From the NCBI RefSeq assembly GCF_018326265.1, contig NZ_AP023360.1, positions 6,941,001 to 7,005,000 on the forward strand: a stretch of 64,000 bases of DNA. The letters are read 5' to 3'. The stretch's first letter is position 1, and each line of letters opens with the position of its first letter. Below, piece after piece: positions 18,984-27,998 of this stretch. Both the position numbers and the translations under genes were made by a program. The DNA comes from Catellatospora sp. IY07-71 (GTDB lineage Bacteria; Actinomycetota; Actinomycetes; Mycobacteriales; Micromonosporaceae). The notes beneath the pieces were generated by a model, which was not told the origin of the DNA, did no database searches, and worked only from the letters and a program-made list of their open reading frames with translations.

Positions 18984-19799
18984 ATGGCGGAGGCGCAGGC
19001 GATCACCATCGACGAGATGTACAGCCTCAGGAACGTCGATGCGGTCGACCGGGCGCTCAATCGCAGTTACCACCCGCGGCGCAGCGGCCTGATGTTCGCC
19101 GTCCTCGACGATCTCGACGTCGGGCCGGACGATCTCGTGCTCGACATCGGCGGGCGGGAGGCGTCGCATTCGTTCGCGCTCGTCCAGATGTTCGGGTGCC
19201 GCGTGGTCTCGGTGGATCCGCTGGAAAGCAACAACGACCGCGCGCGGGCGGCTGTCGCCGAGCACCCGCTGGGATCCCGGGTGTCGATCAGGCCCGGCGT
19301 CATGGAGGACATCCCGGCAGCCGACGGCGAGTTCGACCTCGTCTTCAGTCACGACATGTTCTTCCAGGTGCTGGATGCCGACCGGGCGCTCGCCGACGCT
19401 CATCGGGTGCTCAAGCCCGGCGGGCGCCTGGTCCTGTACCAGACGTTCGCCACCGACCGCCTCGAGCCGCGGGAGCGTGCCCAGCTCTTCACCGACCTCG
19501 CGGTCGTGCCCGAGCGCATGTCGCCGGACGACTTCGAGAAACGGGCTCAGGCGGCCGGCTTCCACATCGAACTGACCGACGTCGTCGGCTCCGAGCTGCG
19601 CGAGGCGTTCGAGGAGGACGGGATCAACCTGACGTCCCGCCAGCTGCTGTACGCGGCGCGGCTGCTGCGCAAGTCCGAGCAGCTGCGCGCCGAGCTGGGC
19701 GACATCGACTACCGCGTCGAGCTGGGCAACGCGCTCTGGGGCGTCTACCAGATGATCGGAAAGCTGGAACCTCGGATCTACGTGCTTCGCAGATCCTGA
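18984..19799 (+). CDS. SAM-dependent methyltransferase (class I)
   Basis: This is a 271-residue class I methyltransferase. LVLDIGGREASHSFAL is a variant of motif I (usually DxGxGxG; here DIGGREA). Following are VVSVDPLESN, the acidic residue binding the ribose, and FDLVFSHDMFFQVLDADRA, then HRVLKPGGRLVLY. It resembles enzymes of small-molecule tailoring rather than nucleic-acid methyltransferases. It leads a plus-strand group with the oxygenase and the SDR, divergent from the MbtH-led operon, so it is probably a tailoring gene. The methyl acceptor is unknown. Confidence 0.82.
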   Translation: MAEAQAITIDEMYSLRNVDAVDRALNRSYHPRRSGLMFAVLDDLDVGPDDLVLDIGGREASHSFALVQMFGCRVVSVDPLESNNDRARAAVAEHPLGSRVSIRPGVMEDIPAADGEFDLVFSHDMFFQVLDADRALADAHRVLKPGGRLVLYQTFATDRLEPRERAQLFTDLAVVPERMSPDDFEKRAQAAGFHIELTDVVGSELREAFEEDGINLTSRQLLYAARLLRKSEQLRAELGDIDYRVELGNALWGVYQMIGKLEPRIYVLRRS

Positions 19800-19833
19800 G
19801 CGCCGAATCCAAACGAGAGCGGGGATGGAAGCG

Positions 19834-20838
19834 ATGAGTGAGCCTCTGCGTATCCGGGTCGACGGCACGGCACCGCCGACGATCGACCTCGAGGCGGTCT
19901 CCCACCACGGCGTCCAGGCGACGATGGACTGGATCGCCGAGCACCGGTCCCAGCTCGACGTCGCGCTGAGCGAGCATGGCGCGTTGTATTTCGCGGGGGC
20001 CGGCATCGCGGGCCGCGAAGACTTCGCCGCCGTCCGTGACGTCGTGTTCGACGAGCCTGCGGCGTACCACGAGAAGGCGACGCCGCGCACCGACTTCGGC
20101 TCGGGCGTCTACTCGTCGACCGATCTGCCGCCCGCGCAGAGCATCCGGCAGCACAACGAGAACAGCTACACCCTCAGCTTCCCCGGCAGGCTGCTGTTCG
20201 GCTGCGTCACCGCGCCGACGTACGGCGGCGCGACCACGGTGGCCGACGTGCGCGCGGTGCTCGGCGCCCTGCCCGAACGCATCACCGGCCGCATGGCCGA
20301 GACCGGCTGGGCCCTGACCCGGAACTACCAGGCGGCCATCGGCCTGCCGTGGACGACCGCCTTCGGCACCGAACGCGAGTCGGACGTCGAGGCCTACTGC
20401 GCGGCCAACGCCATGAGGTGCACGTGGGTCGACGGCGTCCTGCGAACCGAGCAGAACCGCCCCGGCATCATCCGCCACCCGGTCAGCGGCGAATCAGTGT
20501 GGTTCAACCACGCCGCGTTCTGGAGCGAGTGGTCGCTGGACCCCGCGATCCGCGACATGCTCATCGACGAGTTCGACCATGACGGCCTGCCGTTCGCCAC
20601 GTCCTACGGGGACGGCGCGGCGCTGACCGAAGCCGACGTCGCCGAAATCAACTCGGCCTACGACCGGATGACCCGGCGGCGCCCGTGGGCCCGGGGAGAC
20701 CTGCTCCTGGTGGACAACGTGATGTCCTCGCACGGCCGCGACTCCTTCTCCGGTGCTCGTGACATCGTCGTGGCGATGGGCGATCCGGTGACCCTGGCCG
20801 ACTGCGTCCCGCAGGATTCCGCGGTGCTCATCCGATGA
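19834..20838 (+). CDS. TauD/TfdA-family Fe(II)/2-oxoglutarate oxygenase, SyrP-like
   Basis: This is a 334-residue oxygenase. The iron site is readable: HNE in SIRQHNENSYTLSFP gives the HxE pair, and the distal His is in VDNVMSSHGRDSF, followed by the 2-oxoglutarate-binding Arg (GARDIVV). This arrangement matches SyrP-type enzymes that beta-hydroxylate carrier-bound amino acids during NRPS assembly, and that is the likely role. I prefer the ATG at 19834 because the GGGG at 19821-19824 is well spaced for it; an in-frame ATG at 19825 is the alternative. It follows the methyltransferase gene by 34 bp and is followed by the SDR. Confidence 0.85.
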   Translation: MSEPLRIRVDGTAPPTIDLEAVSHHGVQATMDWIAEHRSQLDVALSEHGALYFAGAGIAGREDFAAVRDVVFDEPAAYHEKATPRTDFGSGVYSSTDLPPAQSIRQHNENSYTLSFPGRLLFGCVTAPTYGGATTVADVRAVLGALPERITGRMAETGWALTRNYQAAIGLPWTTAFGTERESDVEAYCAANAMRCTWVDGVLRTEQNRPGIIRHPVSGESVWFNHAAFWSEWSLDPAIRDMLIDEFDHDGLPFATSYGDGAALTEADVAEINSAYDRMTRRRPWARGDLLLVDNVMSSHGRDSFSGARDIVVAMGDPVTLADCVPQDSAVLIR

Positions 20839-20893
20839 CGCCGGACGACTGCGTCGCCGCGGTATGCCGCCCGAAGACGCCGTCGGCGGTGGC

Positions 20894-21685
20894 ATGAGCG
20901 CCCGGGTCGCGCTCGTCACCGGAGCCGCGCGCGGCATCGGCGCGGCCACGGTGCTGAAGCTGGCCGAGCAGGGCTGGTCGGTGCTCGCGGTCGACCTCGG
21001 CCGACCGGATCCGGCGCTGCCGTACGCCATGGCCACCGAGGACGAGCTGGCGGCGGTCGTGGACAAGGCCGCCGCCCACGGCCCGGTGCGCGGTCACCTC
21101 GCCGATGTGCGCGACCCGGCCGCGCTCGCCGCCGCGGTCGCGGAGGCCGAGCAGCGGTGGGGCGGCCTGGACGCGGCGATCGCCGCGGCCGGCGTGATCG
21201 CAGGCGGCGTGCCGATGTGGGAGGTGCCCTTCGCGCAGGAGGACGCCGTGCTCGACGTCGACCTGCGCGGTGTGCTCAACCTCGCCCGGGCCGCGATTCC
21301 GGCCATGCTGCGGCGCCCCGAGCCACGGTCCGGGCGCTTTCTCGCGGTGGCCTCGGCCGCCGCCACACGCGGGCTGCCCATGCTCGCGGCCTACTGCGCG
21401 GCGAAGGCGGGGGTCGCCGGGTTCGTCCGCGCCCTCGGCAGCGAGCTGGGCGGGTCGGGGGTGACCGCCAACGCGGTCAGCCCGGGTTCGACGGACACGC
21501 CCATCCTGGCCGAGAGCGCCCGGCTGTACGGGCTGCCCGACGCGGAGCGGTTCGCCGCCCAGCAGCCGGTCGGTCGGCTGCTGGACCCGGTCGAGGTCGC
21601 CTCGGTCCTCGCGTTCCTGGCCGGACCGGACAGCAGCGCGATGACCGGTGCCGTCGTCCCGGTCGACGGCGGCCTCGCGCTCTGA
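20894..21685 (+). CDS. SDR oxidoreductase, mycofactocin-coupled type
   Basis: This is a 263-residue short-chain dehydrogenase. It has ALVTGAARGIGAAT (cofactor loop), DVDLRGVLN, and the catalytic Ser-Tyr-Lys with YCAAKAGV. After the second beta strand comes a longer insertion, DLGRPDPALPYAMATEDELA, ahead of LADVRD. That insertion is characteristic of actinobacterial SDRs associated with the redox cofactor mycofactocin, which hold NAD(H) tightly. The start is the ATG at 20894; an upstream ATG at 20864 would add ten residues before the cofactor loop. It is the last gene of the plus-strand tailoring group and converges on the deacetylase gene. It probably oxidizes or reduces an alcohol/ketone of the product or a precursor. 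Confidence 0.82.
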   Translation: MSARVALVTGAARGIGAATVLKLAEQGWSVLAVDLGRPDPALPYAMATEDELAAVVDKAAAHGPVRGHLADVRDPAALAAAVAEAEQRWGGLDAAIAAAGVIAGGVPMWEVPFAQEDAVLDVDLRGVLNLARAAIPAMLRRPEPRSGRFLAVASAAATRGLPMLAAYCAAKAGVAGFVRALGSELGGSGVTANAVSPGSTDTPILAESARLYGLPDAERFAAQQPVGRLLDPVEVASVLAFLAGPDSSAMTGAVVPVDGGLAL

Positions 21686-21705
21686 CCACGGGTGCCGGAC
21701 GCCGG

Positions 21706-22524
21706 TCAGCATCTGCCCGGCCCCACCCATGCGGATGGCTGTGCCGTGACCGGCGCGGCGAAGTCGTGCGGCGTGGGCCGCCATGAGGCCCGGGACGGTC
21801 CGGCGGCGACCCGGCCCGCGTCGACGAACGACTCCTCGGCGCACCAGTCGCGCATGGTGTCCTCGCCGAGGATCGCGAGCAGCCCGGCGGTCTGGGTGGC
21901 CTGCGCGCGCAGCGCGACCAGCTTGCGGTCGGCCAGTGCCGGACCGAGCGGCAGGTGCAGGCTGAGCCGGGCGGGCGGCGTACGGACCGGCAGGCCGCCC
22001 ACGAAGATGTCGAGCCGCTCGTAGACGGTCTGCCAGCGGTCGAGGAACTCCTGGGTGACGGCGGTGTGGAGCAGGCGCGCGCCGGGCGCGGCCCGCGCGC
22101 GGGCCGCGGTGGTCCACCGCGACACCGCCCGGTGGTCGCCGTGCCCGGTGAACCCGTCGGGCGCGAACGTGACGATCGTGTCCGGCCGCACCTCGTCGAT
22201 CAGCGCGGCGAGCCTGCTCACGACGGATGCCGCGGGCTGGTCCGCGCACGCGCCGTCGGGCAGCCCGAGGAAGTGGTGCTCGGTCACGCCGAGCACGGCC
22301 AGCGAGGCGCGCAGCTCGTAGGCGCGTACCGCGGCCAGCCGGTCCGGCGGCCAGCGGCCCGGATCGGCCGTGCCGCGCTCACCGGCGGTGGCCGTCACGC
22401 AGACCACGCGGTTGCCCGCGTCGGCAGCCAGGGCCATCAGACCGCCGGACAGGTACACCTCGTCGTCCGGGTGGGCCCAGACGCCGAGCACGGTGCCCAG
22501 CTCGGCCACGGAGGATGTGGACAT
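21706..22524 (-). CDS. PIG-L/LmbE-family deacetylase
   Basis: This is a 272-residue zinc-dependent N-deacetylase-family protein. VWAHPDDEVYLSGG supplies the His and the Asp-Asp of the zinc site. FAPDGFTGHGDHRAVS supplies the distal zinc His. The ATG at 22524 is preceded by GGAAGG. Relatives remove acetyl groups from sugar amines such as GlcNAc-inositol or glycosylated metabolites; some act on other amides. It lies 53 bp downstream of the methyltransferase at 22578 and probably shares its transcript. Whether it acts in the cluster or in thiol metabolism cannot be told from sequence. Confidence 0.85.
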   Translation of the reverse strand: MSTSSVAELGTVLGVWAHPDDEVYLSGGLMALAADAGNRVVCVTATAGERGTADPGRWPPDRLAAVRAYELRASLAVLGVTEHHFLGLPDGACADQPAASVVSRLAALIDEVRPDTIVTFAPDGFTGHGDHRAVSRWTTAARARAAPGARLLHTAVTQEFLDRWQTVYERLDIFVGGLPVRTPPARLSLHLPLGPALADRKLVALRAQATQTAGLLAILGEDTMRDWCAEESFVDAGRVAAGPSRASWRPTPHDFAAPVTAQPSAWVGPGRC

Positions 22525-22577
22525 CGGACGCCTTCCGGGGAGGCGGTGCCGGGCCGGTGGACGGCCCGGCACCGGGT

Positions 22578-23663
22578 TCAGACGGTGATCTCGTAGAGGA
22601 TGTTGAACGGGTTGTCGATGTCGACCCGGGTGACCGTGCCGAAGCCGGCCTCGGCGCACAGCCGGCGCGCGGTGTGCTCGTTGAAGCCGCAGGTCCCGAG
22701 GCCCGCGCCGTGCTGCGCGAGCGAGGTCGACATGCAGTAGAGGATGCTGACGCCGTAGAAGTAGGCGCCCAGCGGTCCGGTGTTGTCGGGCAGGTGGTGG
22801 CTGGCGTTGATGTCCAGGCAGACGTAGCGCCCGTCCGGGCGCAGCGCGGTCCGGATCACCCTGAGCATGCCCAGCGGGTCGGCGGCGTCGTGGATGACGT
22901 CGAACGTGGTGATCACGTCGTAGCTGCCGGGGATGCCGGCGGACACGTCGCACACCTCGAACCGCACCCGGTCGGCGACGCCGGCCTCCCGCGCGGCGGC
23001 CCTGGCGGCCGCGACGGACTCGGGGTGGATGTCGAACCCGGTGTAGCGCCCGGCGGGGTAGGCCTGCGCGAGCCGGATCAGGGCCCGGCCCCGGCCGCAG
23101 CCGACGTCGGCGACGTCCGCGCCGCGCTCCAGCGCCGCGTGCACCTCGGGCAGCGCGGGCAGCCACACACCCGGGAGCAGGTGGTCGAACCAGCCGTTGG
23201 TGAACCGCTCGAGACCCTGCCACCAGTCCTGGGGGTACGCCGACAGCGGCAGGCCGCCGCCGTCCCGGAACGCGCCGGCCACCTGGCCGAGCACCCCGGT
23301 GAGCCCGAACAGGGCCTGGTGCAGGCCGCCGAAGTAGGCCGGTCCCGCCTCGGCGAGCACCGGCACGTGCGCGGCGGGCAGGGTGAACCGGCCGGTGTGC
23401 GCGTCGTGGTCGACGTACCCGTGCGCGGCCATCGAGGACAGCCACTCCCGGACGTAGCGCTCCGACGTGCCGGTCCGCACGGCAAGCTCCGCGCTGGTCA
23501 GCGCCCCGGAACCGGCCAGGGCCCGCCAGAGCCCCAGCCGGTCGCCGAGCATCGCCATCGTGGTGACCATCCAGGCGCTGGTGTCACCCATGACGCGGCC
23601 GGCGAAGGCCTCGACCTCCGGCGTGATCGCCTGGGCCGCGACGGGCTTCACTGCGGCAGTCAT
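22578..23663 (-). CDS. Methyltransferase with N-terminal winged helix
   Basis: A 361-residue protein. Residues 25-110 form a winged-helix region (LWRALAGSGALTSAELAVRT, YVREWLSSMAAHGYVDHD) and residues 150-340 a Rossmann methyltransferase. ADVGCGRGRALI is motif I, YTGFDIHPESVAAAR the ribose-binding strand, and TFDVIHDAADPLGMLR motif IV. The architecture matches Mycobacterium Rv2258c-like enzymes. The start is the ATG at 23663, downstream of AGGAGGCGATC; longer readings run into the divergent SARP promoter. The substrate is unknown. It may be a second tailoring methyltransferase of the cluster. Confidence 0.85.
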   Translation of the reverse strand: MTAAVKPVAAQAITPEVEAFAGRVMGDTSAWMVTTMAMLGDRLGLWRALAGSGALTSAELAVRTGTSERYVREWLSSMAAHGYVDHDAHTGRFTLPAAHVPVLAEAGPAYFGGLHQALFGLTGVLGQVAGAFRDGGGLPLSAYPQDWWQGLERFTNGWFDHLLPGVWLPALPEVHAALERGADVADVGCGRGRALIRLAQAYPAGRYTGFDIHPESVAAARAAAREAGVADRVRFEVCDVSAGIPGSYDVITTFDVIHDAADPLGMLRVIRTALRPDGRYVCLDINASHHLPDNTGPLGAYFYGVSILYCMSTSLAQHGAGLGTCGFNEHTARRLCAEAGFGTVTRVDIDNPFNILYEITV

Positions 23664-23784
23664 GATCGGATCGCCTCCTATAGTGGTTGGTTGTGACGGT
23701 GGAACCGACTTCACCGATGCTGGCGGAGCCACCTTGCAGCCGGCTTGCGGCGCGATTGCGGCGCACCGGATCGCGGGCGCGGGC

Positions 23785-26700
23785 ATGAACTTCGGCGTCC
23801 TCGGGGCGCTGCGGGTGCGCGCCGGCGAGCGCGACGTGGCGATCGGCAGCAGGACGCAGCGGCTGCTGCTCACGGCCCTCATCGCGCGGGCGGGCTCCGT
23901 GGTGCCCGCCGACGGCCTCGTCGAGATCATCTGGGGCGACGCCGCCTCGGCGAGTGCTTTGCCGTCTTTATACACCTATGTCTCGCGGCTGCGCGGGCTG
24001 CTGCGCAGCGGCGGCGAGGACGTGCTGCTCACCCATCCGCCCGGCTACCTGCTGCAGATCACGCCCGAGCAGACCGACGCGGGCCGGTTCGAGCAGCTGT
24101 GCGACCAGGCCCGGCGCATCGCCGCCGCCGATCCCGAGCACGCGCTGACCTCCCTCGACGAGGCGCTGGCCCTGTGGCGCGGCCCCGCGTACGCCGAGTT
24201 CGCCGACGAGGAGTTCGCCCGGCCCGAGGCCACGCGCCTGACCGAGCTGCGGCTGACCGCGATCGAGCAGCGCTTCGACGCCGGGCTCGCGCTCGGCCGC
24301 CACGCGGGCCTGGTCGGCGCGATCGACGCCCACGCCGCCGCGAACCCGCTCCGGGAACGCCCCCGCGAGCAGCACATGCTCGCCCTCTATCGGTGCGGCC
24401 GCCAGGCCGAGGCGCTGGCCGTGTTCCGCGCCTTCCGCACCCGCCTCGACGAGGAGCTGGGCGTCGAACCCACGGCCACGCTGCGCGCGCTGGAGGCCGC
24501 CGTGCTGCGCCAGGACCCCGCCCTCGACTGGACTCCGCCTGCCGCCTCACCACTTCTGGGTGGTGGGTACGACACAGAAGTTGTGGCCGCGTCGGCAGAC
24601 ATCCCCGGCCCCCCACCGTCCGATCGCGAAACCGCAGGCGGCGGACCGGCCGTGCCCGGTGCGGCTGCCGTGCCGGTGGAGATGTCGAGCTTCGTCGGAC
24701 GCGAGACCGACCTCGCCGCCGTCGGCGCGCAGCTGCGCGAGTGCCGCCTGGTGACGCTCACCGGACCCGGCGGGGTGGGCAAGACGCGCCTGGCCACCCA
24801 CGTCGCGATGGAGCTGAGCGGCGGGTACGCCGACGGCGTGCGCTGGTGCGAGCTGGCCCCCGTCACCGATGGCGACGCGCTCGGCCACGCGCTCGCGGCT
24901 GCCGTGGGCGCGCGCCAGCAGCCCGGACTGGGCATCGAGGAGTCGGCGCTCGCCTATCTCGCCGCCCGGGAGCTGCTGCTCGTGCTCGACAACTGCGAGC
25001 ACGTGCTCGCCGAGGCCGCGCAGCTGACCGCCGCCGTCGTCCGGGCCTGCCCCCGGGTGACGGTCCTGGCCACCAGCCGCACCGGCCTGGGCGTGCCGGG
25101 TGAGCGCCTCCACCCGGTCGCGCCGCTCCCGGTGCCGGAGACCGGCGCGGCCGAGGTGACCGCGTCCCCCGCCGTGCGGCTGTTCGTCGACCGGGCCCGC
25201 GCCGTCCGGCCCGGACTCGACCTGACCGGGGACAACCTCGCGCACATCGCCGAGGTGTGCCGGCAGCTCGACGGGCTGCCGCTGGCCATCGAGCTGGCGG
25301 CGGCCCGGATCCGGTCGCTGAACCCCGCCGACGTCGCCGACCGGCTGGCCGACGGGCTGCGGCTGCTCAGCACCACCCGGCCCACCGCCACCGCACGGCA
25401 CCGGACCCTGCGGGCCGTCGTCGACTGGTCGTACGCGCTCCTCGGACCCGCCGAGCAGCACCTGTTCGACCGCCTGTCGGTGTTCACCGGCGGGTTCACC
25501 CTGGACGCCGCCGAGCGGGTGTGCGCCGAGACCGACCTGCTCGACGCGCTCGCCGTGCTGGTGGACGGCTCGCTGGTCACCGCCGGGCCGAGCGCCGGGC
25601 AGGTGCGCTACTCGATGCTGAGCCTGCTGCGCGCGTACGGCCGGGAGAAGCTCGCCGAACGCGGCGAGCTGCCGCAGGTGCACGACGCGCACGCCGCGTA
25701 CTACGCGACGGCCGCGCAGGACGTCGGCGAGCGGATCCGGGGCACGGAGGAGGGCGCCTGCGTCGCGCTGCTCGACGCCGAGCTCGGCAACCTGCGGGCC
25801 GCGCACCGCTGGGCGGTCGACCGGCACGACACCGACGTCGCCATGCGCATCTCCGCAGGCCTGTACCACTACGTGGTGTACCGCTTCCACGACGAGGTGG
25901 TGTCCTGGGGTGAGACCGTGCTCGGCCTGCCGGACGCGCAGCGGCACCCGCTGCACCCGGTGGTCTGCGGCGCGGTCGCGGAAGGACTGACCCTGCGCGG
26001 CGACCAGCGGCGTGCCCTGTCCATCGCGGAGCAGGCGCTGCGCACCGCACCCGACCCGGACGGCCCGCTGTGCCTGCCGGTGCGCAAGGTGCTGGCGGCG
26101 GTGGCGCTCTACGAGGGCCGGCTGGACGACTGCTTCCGCTGGGCGTCCGAGCAGACACGGCTGGCCCGGCTGCACGGCGACGCCTGGCGCGAGGGCGAAG
26201 GGCTGCTGTTCCAGGGCCTGGCGCGCACGTACGCGGGCGACCCGGCGGGCGGTCTAGCCATCGCCCGCGAGCAGCTGCGGGTCACCCGCGCCATCGGCAA
26301 CCCCACCCTGCTGGCCTGGGCCATGTACAGCGCGGCCGAGGCCCTGTCCGGCAGCGATCCCGCCGAGGCCCGACGGCTGTACACGGAAGCCGTCGCGCTG
26401 GCCTGGTCGGTCGGCGGCGCGTTCACCGCGACCATCGCCGAGGTCGGCCTCGCCGCCCTGCTCACCAGATCCGGGCAGTACGCGGAAGCGGCACGCGCCT
26501 TCCGCCGCTGCGTGGACCAGTGGCACCGCCTGCAGATCCGGCACCACCAGTGGACGACCCTGCGCAACCTGGTCCAGCTGCTCGTCCGGACCGGAGCCCA
26601 CGAGGACGCGGCCGTGCTGCTCGGCGCACTCGGCGCCGCCGACACCGCCGCGTACGGCGCCGACGCCGCGGACCTGACCGCCGCCGCGAAGACCCTCACG

Positions 26701-26829
26701 GCAGCGCTGGGCGCAGCGGCATACCGTGTCGCCGCGGACGCGGGCGCCGCCCTGGCTCCCGACGAGACCGTCGCGTTCGCCCTGTCCGCGCTCAGCCGGG
26801 CAGGCGCAGGAACAGGTGGGTACGGGTGA
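23785..26829 (+). CDS. SARP-family activator with NB-ARC-type ATPase domain
   Basis: This is a 1014-residue regulator. Residues 1-95 are an OmpR-type winged helix (FGVLGALRVRAGERDVAIGS, SLYTYVSRLRGLL) and residues 100-250 the BTAD domain. From about 315 there is an STAND/AfsR-type ATPase with Walker A GPGGVGKTR, Walker B LLLVLDNCEH and GLPLAIELAAARI. The C-terminal 400 residues look helical-repeat-like. Large SARPs of this type activate nearby biosynthetic clusters, so it is the likely pathway switch. A degenerate copy of a palindromic element (24548-24585) lies in frame in the linker between BTAD and ATPase and encodes part of SPLLGGGYDTEVVAAS. The start ATG at 23785 begins directly with the conserved FGVLG strand. 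Confidence 0.9.
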   Translation: MNFGVLGALRVRAGERDVAIGSRTQRLLLTALIARAGSVVPADGLVEIIWGDAASASALPSLYTYVSRLRGLLRSGGEDVLLTHPPGYLLQITPEQTDAGRFEQLCDQARRIAAADPEHALTSLDEALALWRGPAYAEFADEEFARPEATRLTELRLTAIEQRFDAGLALGRHAGLVGAIDAHAAANPLRERPREQHMLALYRCGRQAEALAVFRAFRTRLDEELGVEPTATLRALEAAVLRQDPALDWTPPAASPLLGGGYDTEVVAASADIPGPPPSDRETAGGGPAVPGAAAVPVEMSSFVGRETDLAAVGAQLRECRLVTLTGPGGVGKTRLATHVAMELSGGYADGVRWCELAPVTDGDALGHALAAAVGARQQPGLGIEESALAYLAARELLLVLDNCEHVLAEAAQLTAAVVRACPRVTVLATSRTGLGVPGERLHPVAPLPVPETGAAEVTASPAVRLFVDRARAVRPGLDLTGDNLAHIAEVCRQLDGLPLAIELAAARIRSLNPADVADRLADGLRLLSTTRPTATARHRTLRAVVDWSYALLGPAEQHLFDRLSVFTGGFTLDAAERVCAETDLLDALAVLVDGSLVTAGPSAGQVRYSMLSLLRAYGREKLAERGELPQVHDAHAAYYATAAQDVGERIRGTEEGACVALLDAELGNLRAAHRWAVDRHDTDVAMRISAGLYHYVVYRFHDEVVSWGETVLGLPDAQRHPLHPVVCGAVAEGLTLRGDQRRALSIAEQALRTAPDPDGPLCLPVRKVLAAVALYEGRLDDCFRWASEQTRLARLHGDAWREGEGLLFQGLARTYAGDPAGGLAIAREQLRVTRAIGNPTLLAWAMYSAAEALSGSDPAEARRLYTEAVALAWSVGGAFTATIAEVGLAALLTRSGQYAEAARAFRRCVDQWHRLQIRHHQWTTLRNLVQLLVRTGAHEDAAVLLGALGAADTAAYGADAADLTAAAKTLTAALGAAAYRVAADAGAALAPDETVAFALSALSRAGAGTGGYG
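24548..24585. repeat. Palindromic element, AACTTCTGGG family, degenerate copy inside SARP gene
   Basis: A 38-base imperfect inverted repeat has arms CACCACTTCTGGGTGGT and ACGACACAGAAGTTGTG around GGGT. It matches the perfect palindrome at 40188-40225, with three arm mismatches. It lies in frame in the interdomain linker of the SARP-ATPase gene, so the host protein tolerates it. Confidence 0.75.
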
Positions 26830-26915
26830 CCGGCGTGAACCCGAGCCGCTCGTAGAAGCGCACCGGCCAGTCCTCCGCGTCCGCGACCAGGAACGTGGTC
26901 GAAACGCCAGCTGAC
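26792..26915 (-). pseudogene. GNAT acetyltransferase C-terminal remnant
   Basis: The minus strand encodes a C-terminal acetyltransferase fragment, with TTFLVADAEDWPVRFYERLG followed by FTPVTRTHLFLRLPG and a stop at 26792-26794. FYERLGF is the conserved acetyl-CoA-binding end of GNAT proteins. No N-terminal part or start is found upstream, so this is a decayed remnant. It overlaps the last 38 bases of the SARP gene. Confidence 0.7.
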
Positions 26916-26922
26916 AAGCCGC

Positions 26923-26954
26923 GGCGGAGGGGACCTGGTGCGGCCCTCTCCGCC
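26923..26954. terminator. Terminator-like hairpin after SARP / hydrolase genes
   Basis: A near-perfect 13-bp inverted repeat (arm GGCGGAGGGGACC, one mismatch and one wobble) with a 6-base loop lies between the convergent SARP gene (ends 26829) and secreted hydrolase gene (ends 27004). It has no T-run. Confidence 0.6.
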
Positions 26955-27003
26955 GTCCGGGGCGGCTCGTGGCCGCCGCCGGGTCGTGGTCTCAGTCAGC
27001 CGG

Positions 27004-27903
27004 TCAGGCCACGCCCTCGAAGATGACCTGGGGGTCGCCGGTGGCGCCGCCGCCCCATACCGCGTCGTAGGAGGCGGTGTCGCCGGCCAGGTAGTAGCGG
27101 AACCAGTCGGTCAGCAGCCGACGGGTGACGATGAGCTGCGCGGCGCGGGTGATCGTGCCGCTGTCGCAGAACAGCGACGAGGACTCGATGAAGCCGCAGT
27201 GGAAGCCGCCGCGGATGATGCGCAGCTGCTTGGGCGCGGGCTTGCTGTTGTAGATGGGCCGCTGGTGGCTCGCGATCGGCGCGGTGCCGTCCTTCTCCCC
27301 CGCGACCAGCATCATCGGCACGCGTACCGAGGCGGCGGCGGTGGCGGCCGACGGGTTGGTCTCGGCGGCGGCGAGGTTGGCCACGGTGGTCACCGCCGGG
27401 TTGCGGGAGGCGGCGAGCACGCTGGCGCCGCCGCCCATGGAGTGCCCGGACAGGCCGAGCTTGCCGGTGGCGACGTGCGCGTTGAACCGGGACCCGGCCG
27501 TGGTGTCCTGCGCCACGAGCCAGGTGAGCTGGGCGTTGAGGTCGTCGGCGAACCCGCTGTGGCTGGGCGCGAGCCCGCCCTGCGAGGTGGGCGCGGCCAC
27601 GATGAAGCCCCACGACGCCAGGTGGGACATGGTGCCGTAGTACTTGCTGACGCCCTGCAGGAAGCCGTGTCCGAATGCGATCGCCGGGAAACGCCCGGCC
27701 GCGACGGCGGCGTTCTGGCCCGCGGTGGCCGCCGGGTAGTAGATGCGGGCGCTGAACGAGCGGCCGCTCGCGCTGACGGAGGCGTCGACGTACCCGACGG
27801 CGTACGAGCCGGGCACCGAGGTGTCGGCCGCGGCCGCGGGCGTGCCGAAGCCTGCGACGGCGGCGGTGAGCAGGGCAAGGACGAGGATCGCTCGCCTGAT
27901 CAT
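27004..27903 (-). CDS. Secreted alpha/beta hydrolase (dienelactone hydrolase/chlorophyllase-like)
   Basis: A 299-residue exported protein. A signal peptide covers residues 1-26 (RRAILVLALLTAAVAGFG, then APAAAA-type cleavage region). The hydrolase core shows AIAFGHGFLQG (oxyanion region), the nucleophile Ser in LGLSGHSMGGGAS, the acid Asp in VAGEKDGTAP and the histidine in GGFHCGF. The ATG at 27903 follows GAGAGGAG. It probably hydrolyses an ester outside the cell. An operator with three half-sites lies at 27940-27964, 37 bp upstream of the start, putting the gene in the proposed IclR regulon. A similar secreted hydrolase at 54574 has the same operator. Confidence 0.83.
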   Translation of the reverse strand: MIRRAILVLALLTAAVAGFGTPAAAADTSVPGSYAVGYVDASVSASGRSFSARIYYPAATAGQNAAVAAGRFPAIAFGHGFLQGVSKYYGTMSHLASWGFIVAAPTSQGGLAPSHSGFADDLNAQLTWLVAQDTTAGSRFNAHVATGKLGLSGHSMGGGASVLAASRNPAVTTVANLAAAETNPSAATAAASVRVPMMLVAGEKDGTAPIASHQRPIYNSKPAPKQLRIIRGGFHCGFIESSSLFCDSGTITRAAQLIVTRRLLTDWFRYYLAGDTASYDAVWGGGATGDPQVIFEGVA

Positions 27904-27939
27904 GGTTGCTCCTCTCATGGGAACCGTGGTTCCCACAGT

Positions 27940-27964
27940 GGAACACCGTTTCGCTCAGAGAAAC
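27940..27964. promoter_or_regulatory. IclR-type tripartite operator, site 1
   Basis: Read on the minus strand: GTTTC, 7 bases, GAAAC, 3 bases, then GTTCC. The core palindrome on the plus strand is GTTTCGCTCAGAGAAAC at 27948-27964. It lies just upstream of the secreted hydrolase gene at 27004-27903. It is one of seven matching sites in the window. Confidence 0.8.
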
Positions 27965-27998
27965 AAGTATGCAGATGTGCCAATGTCCGACGCGGCTG

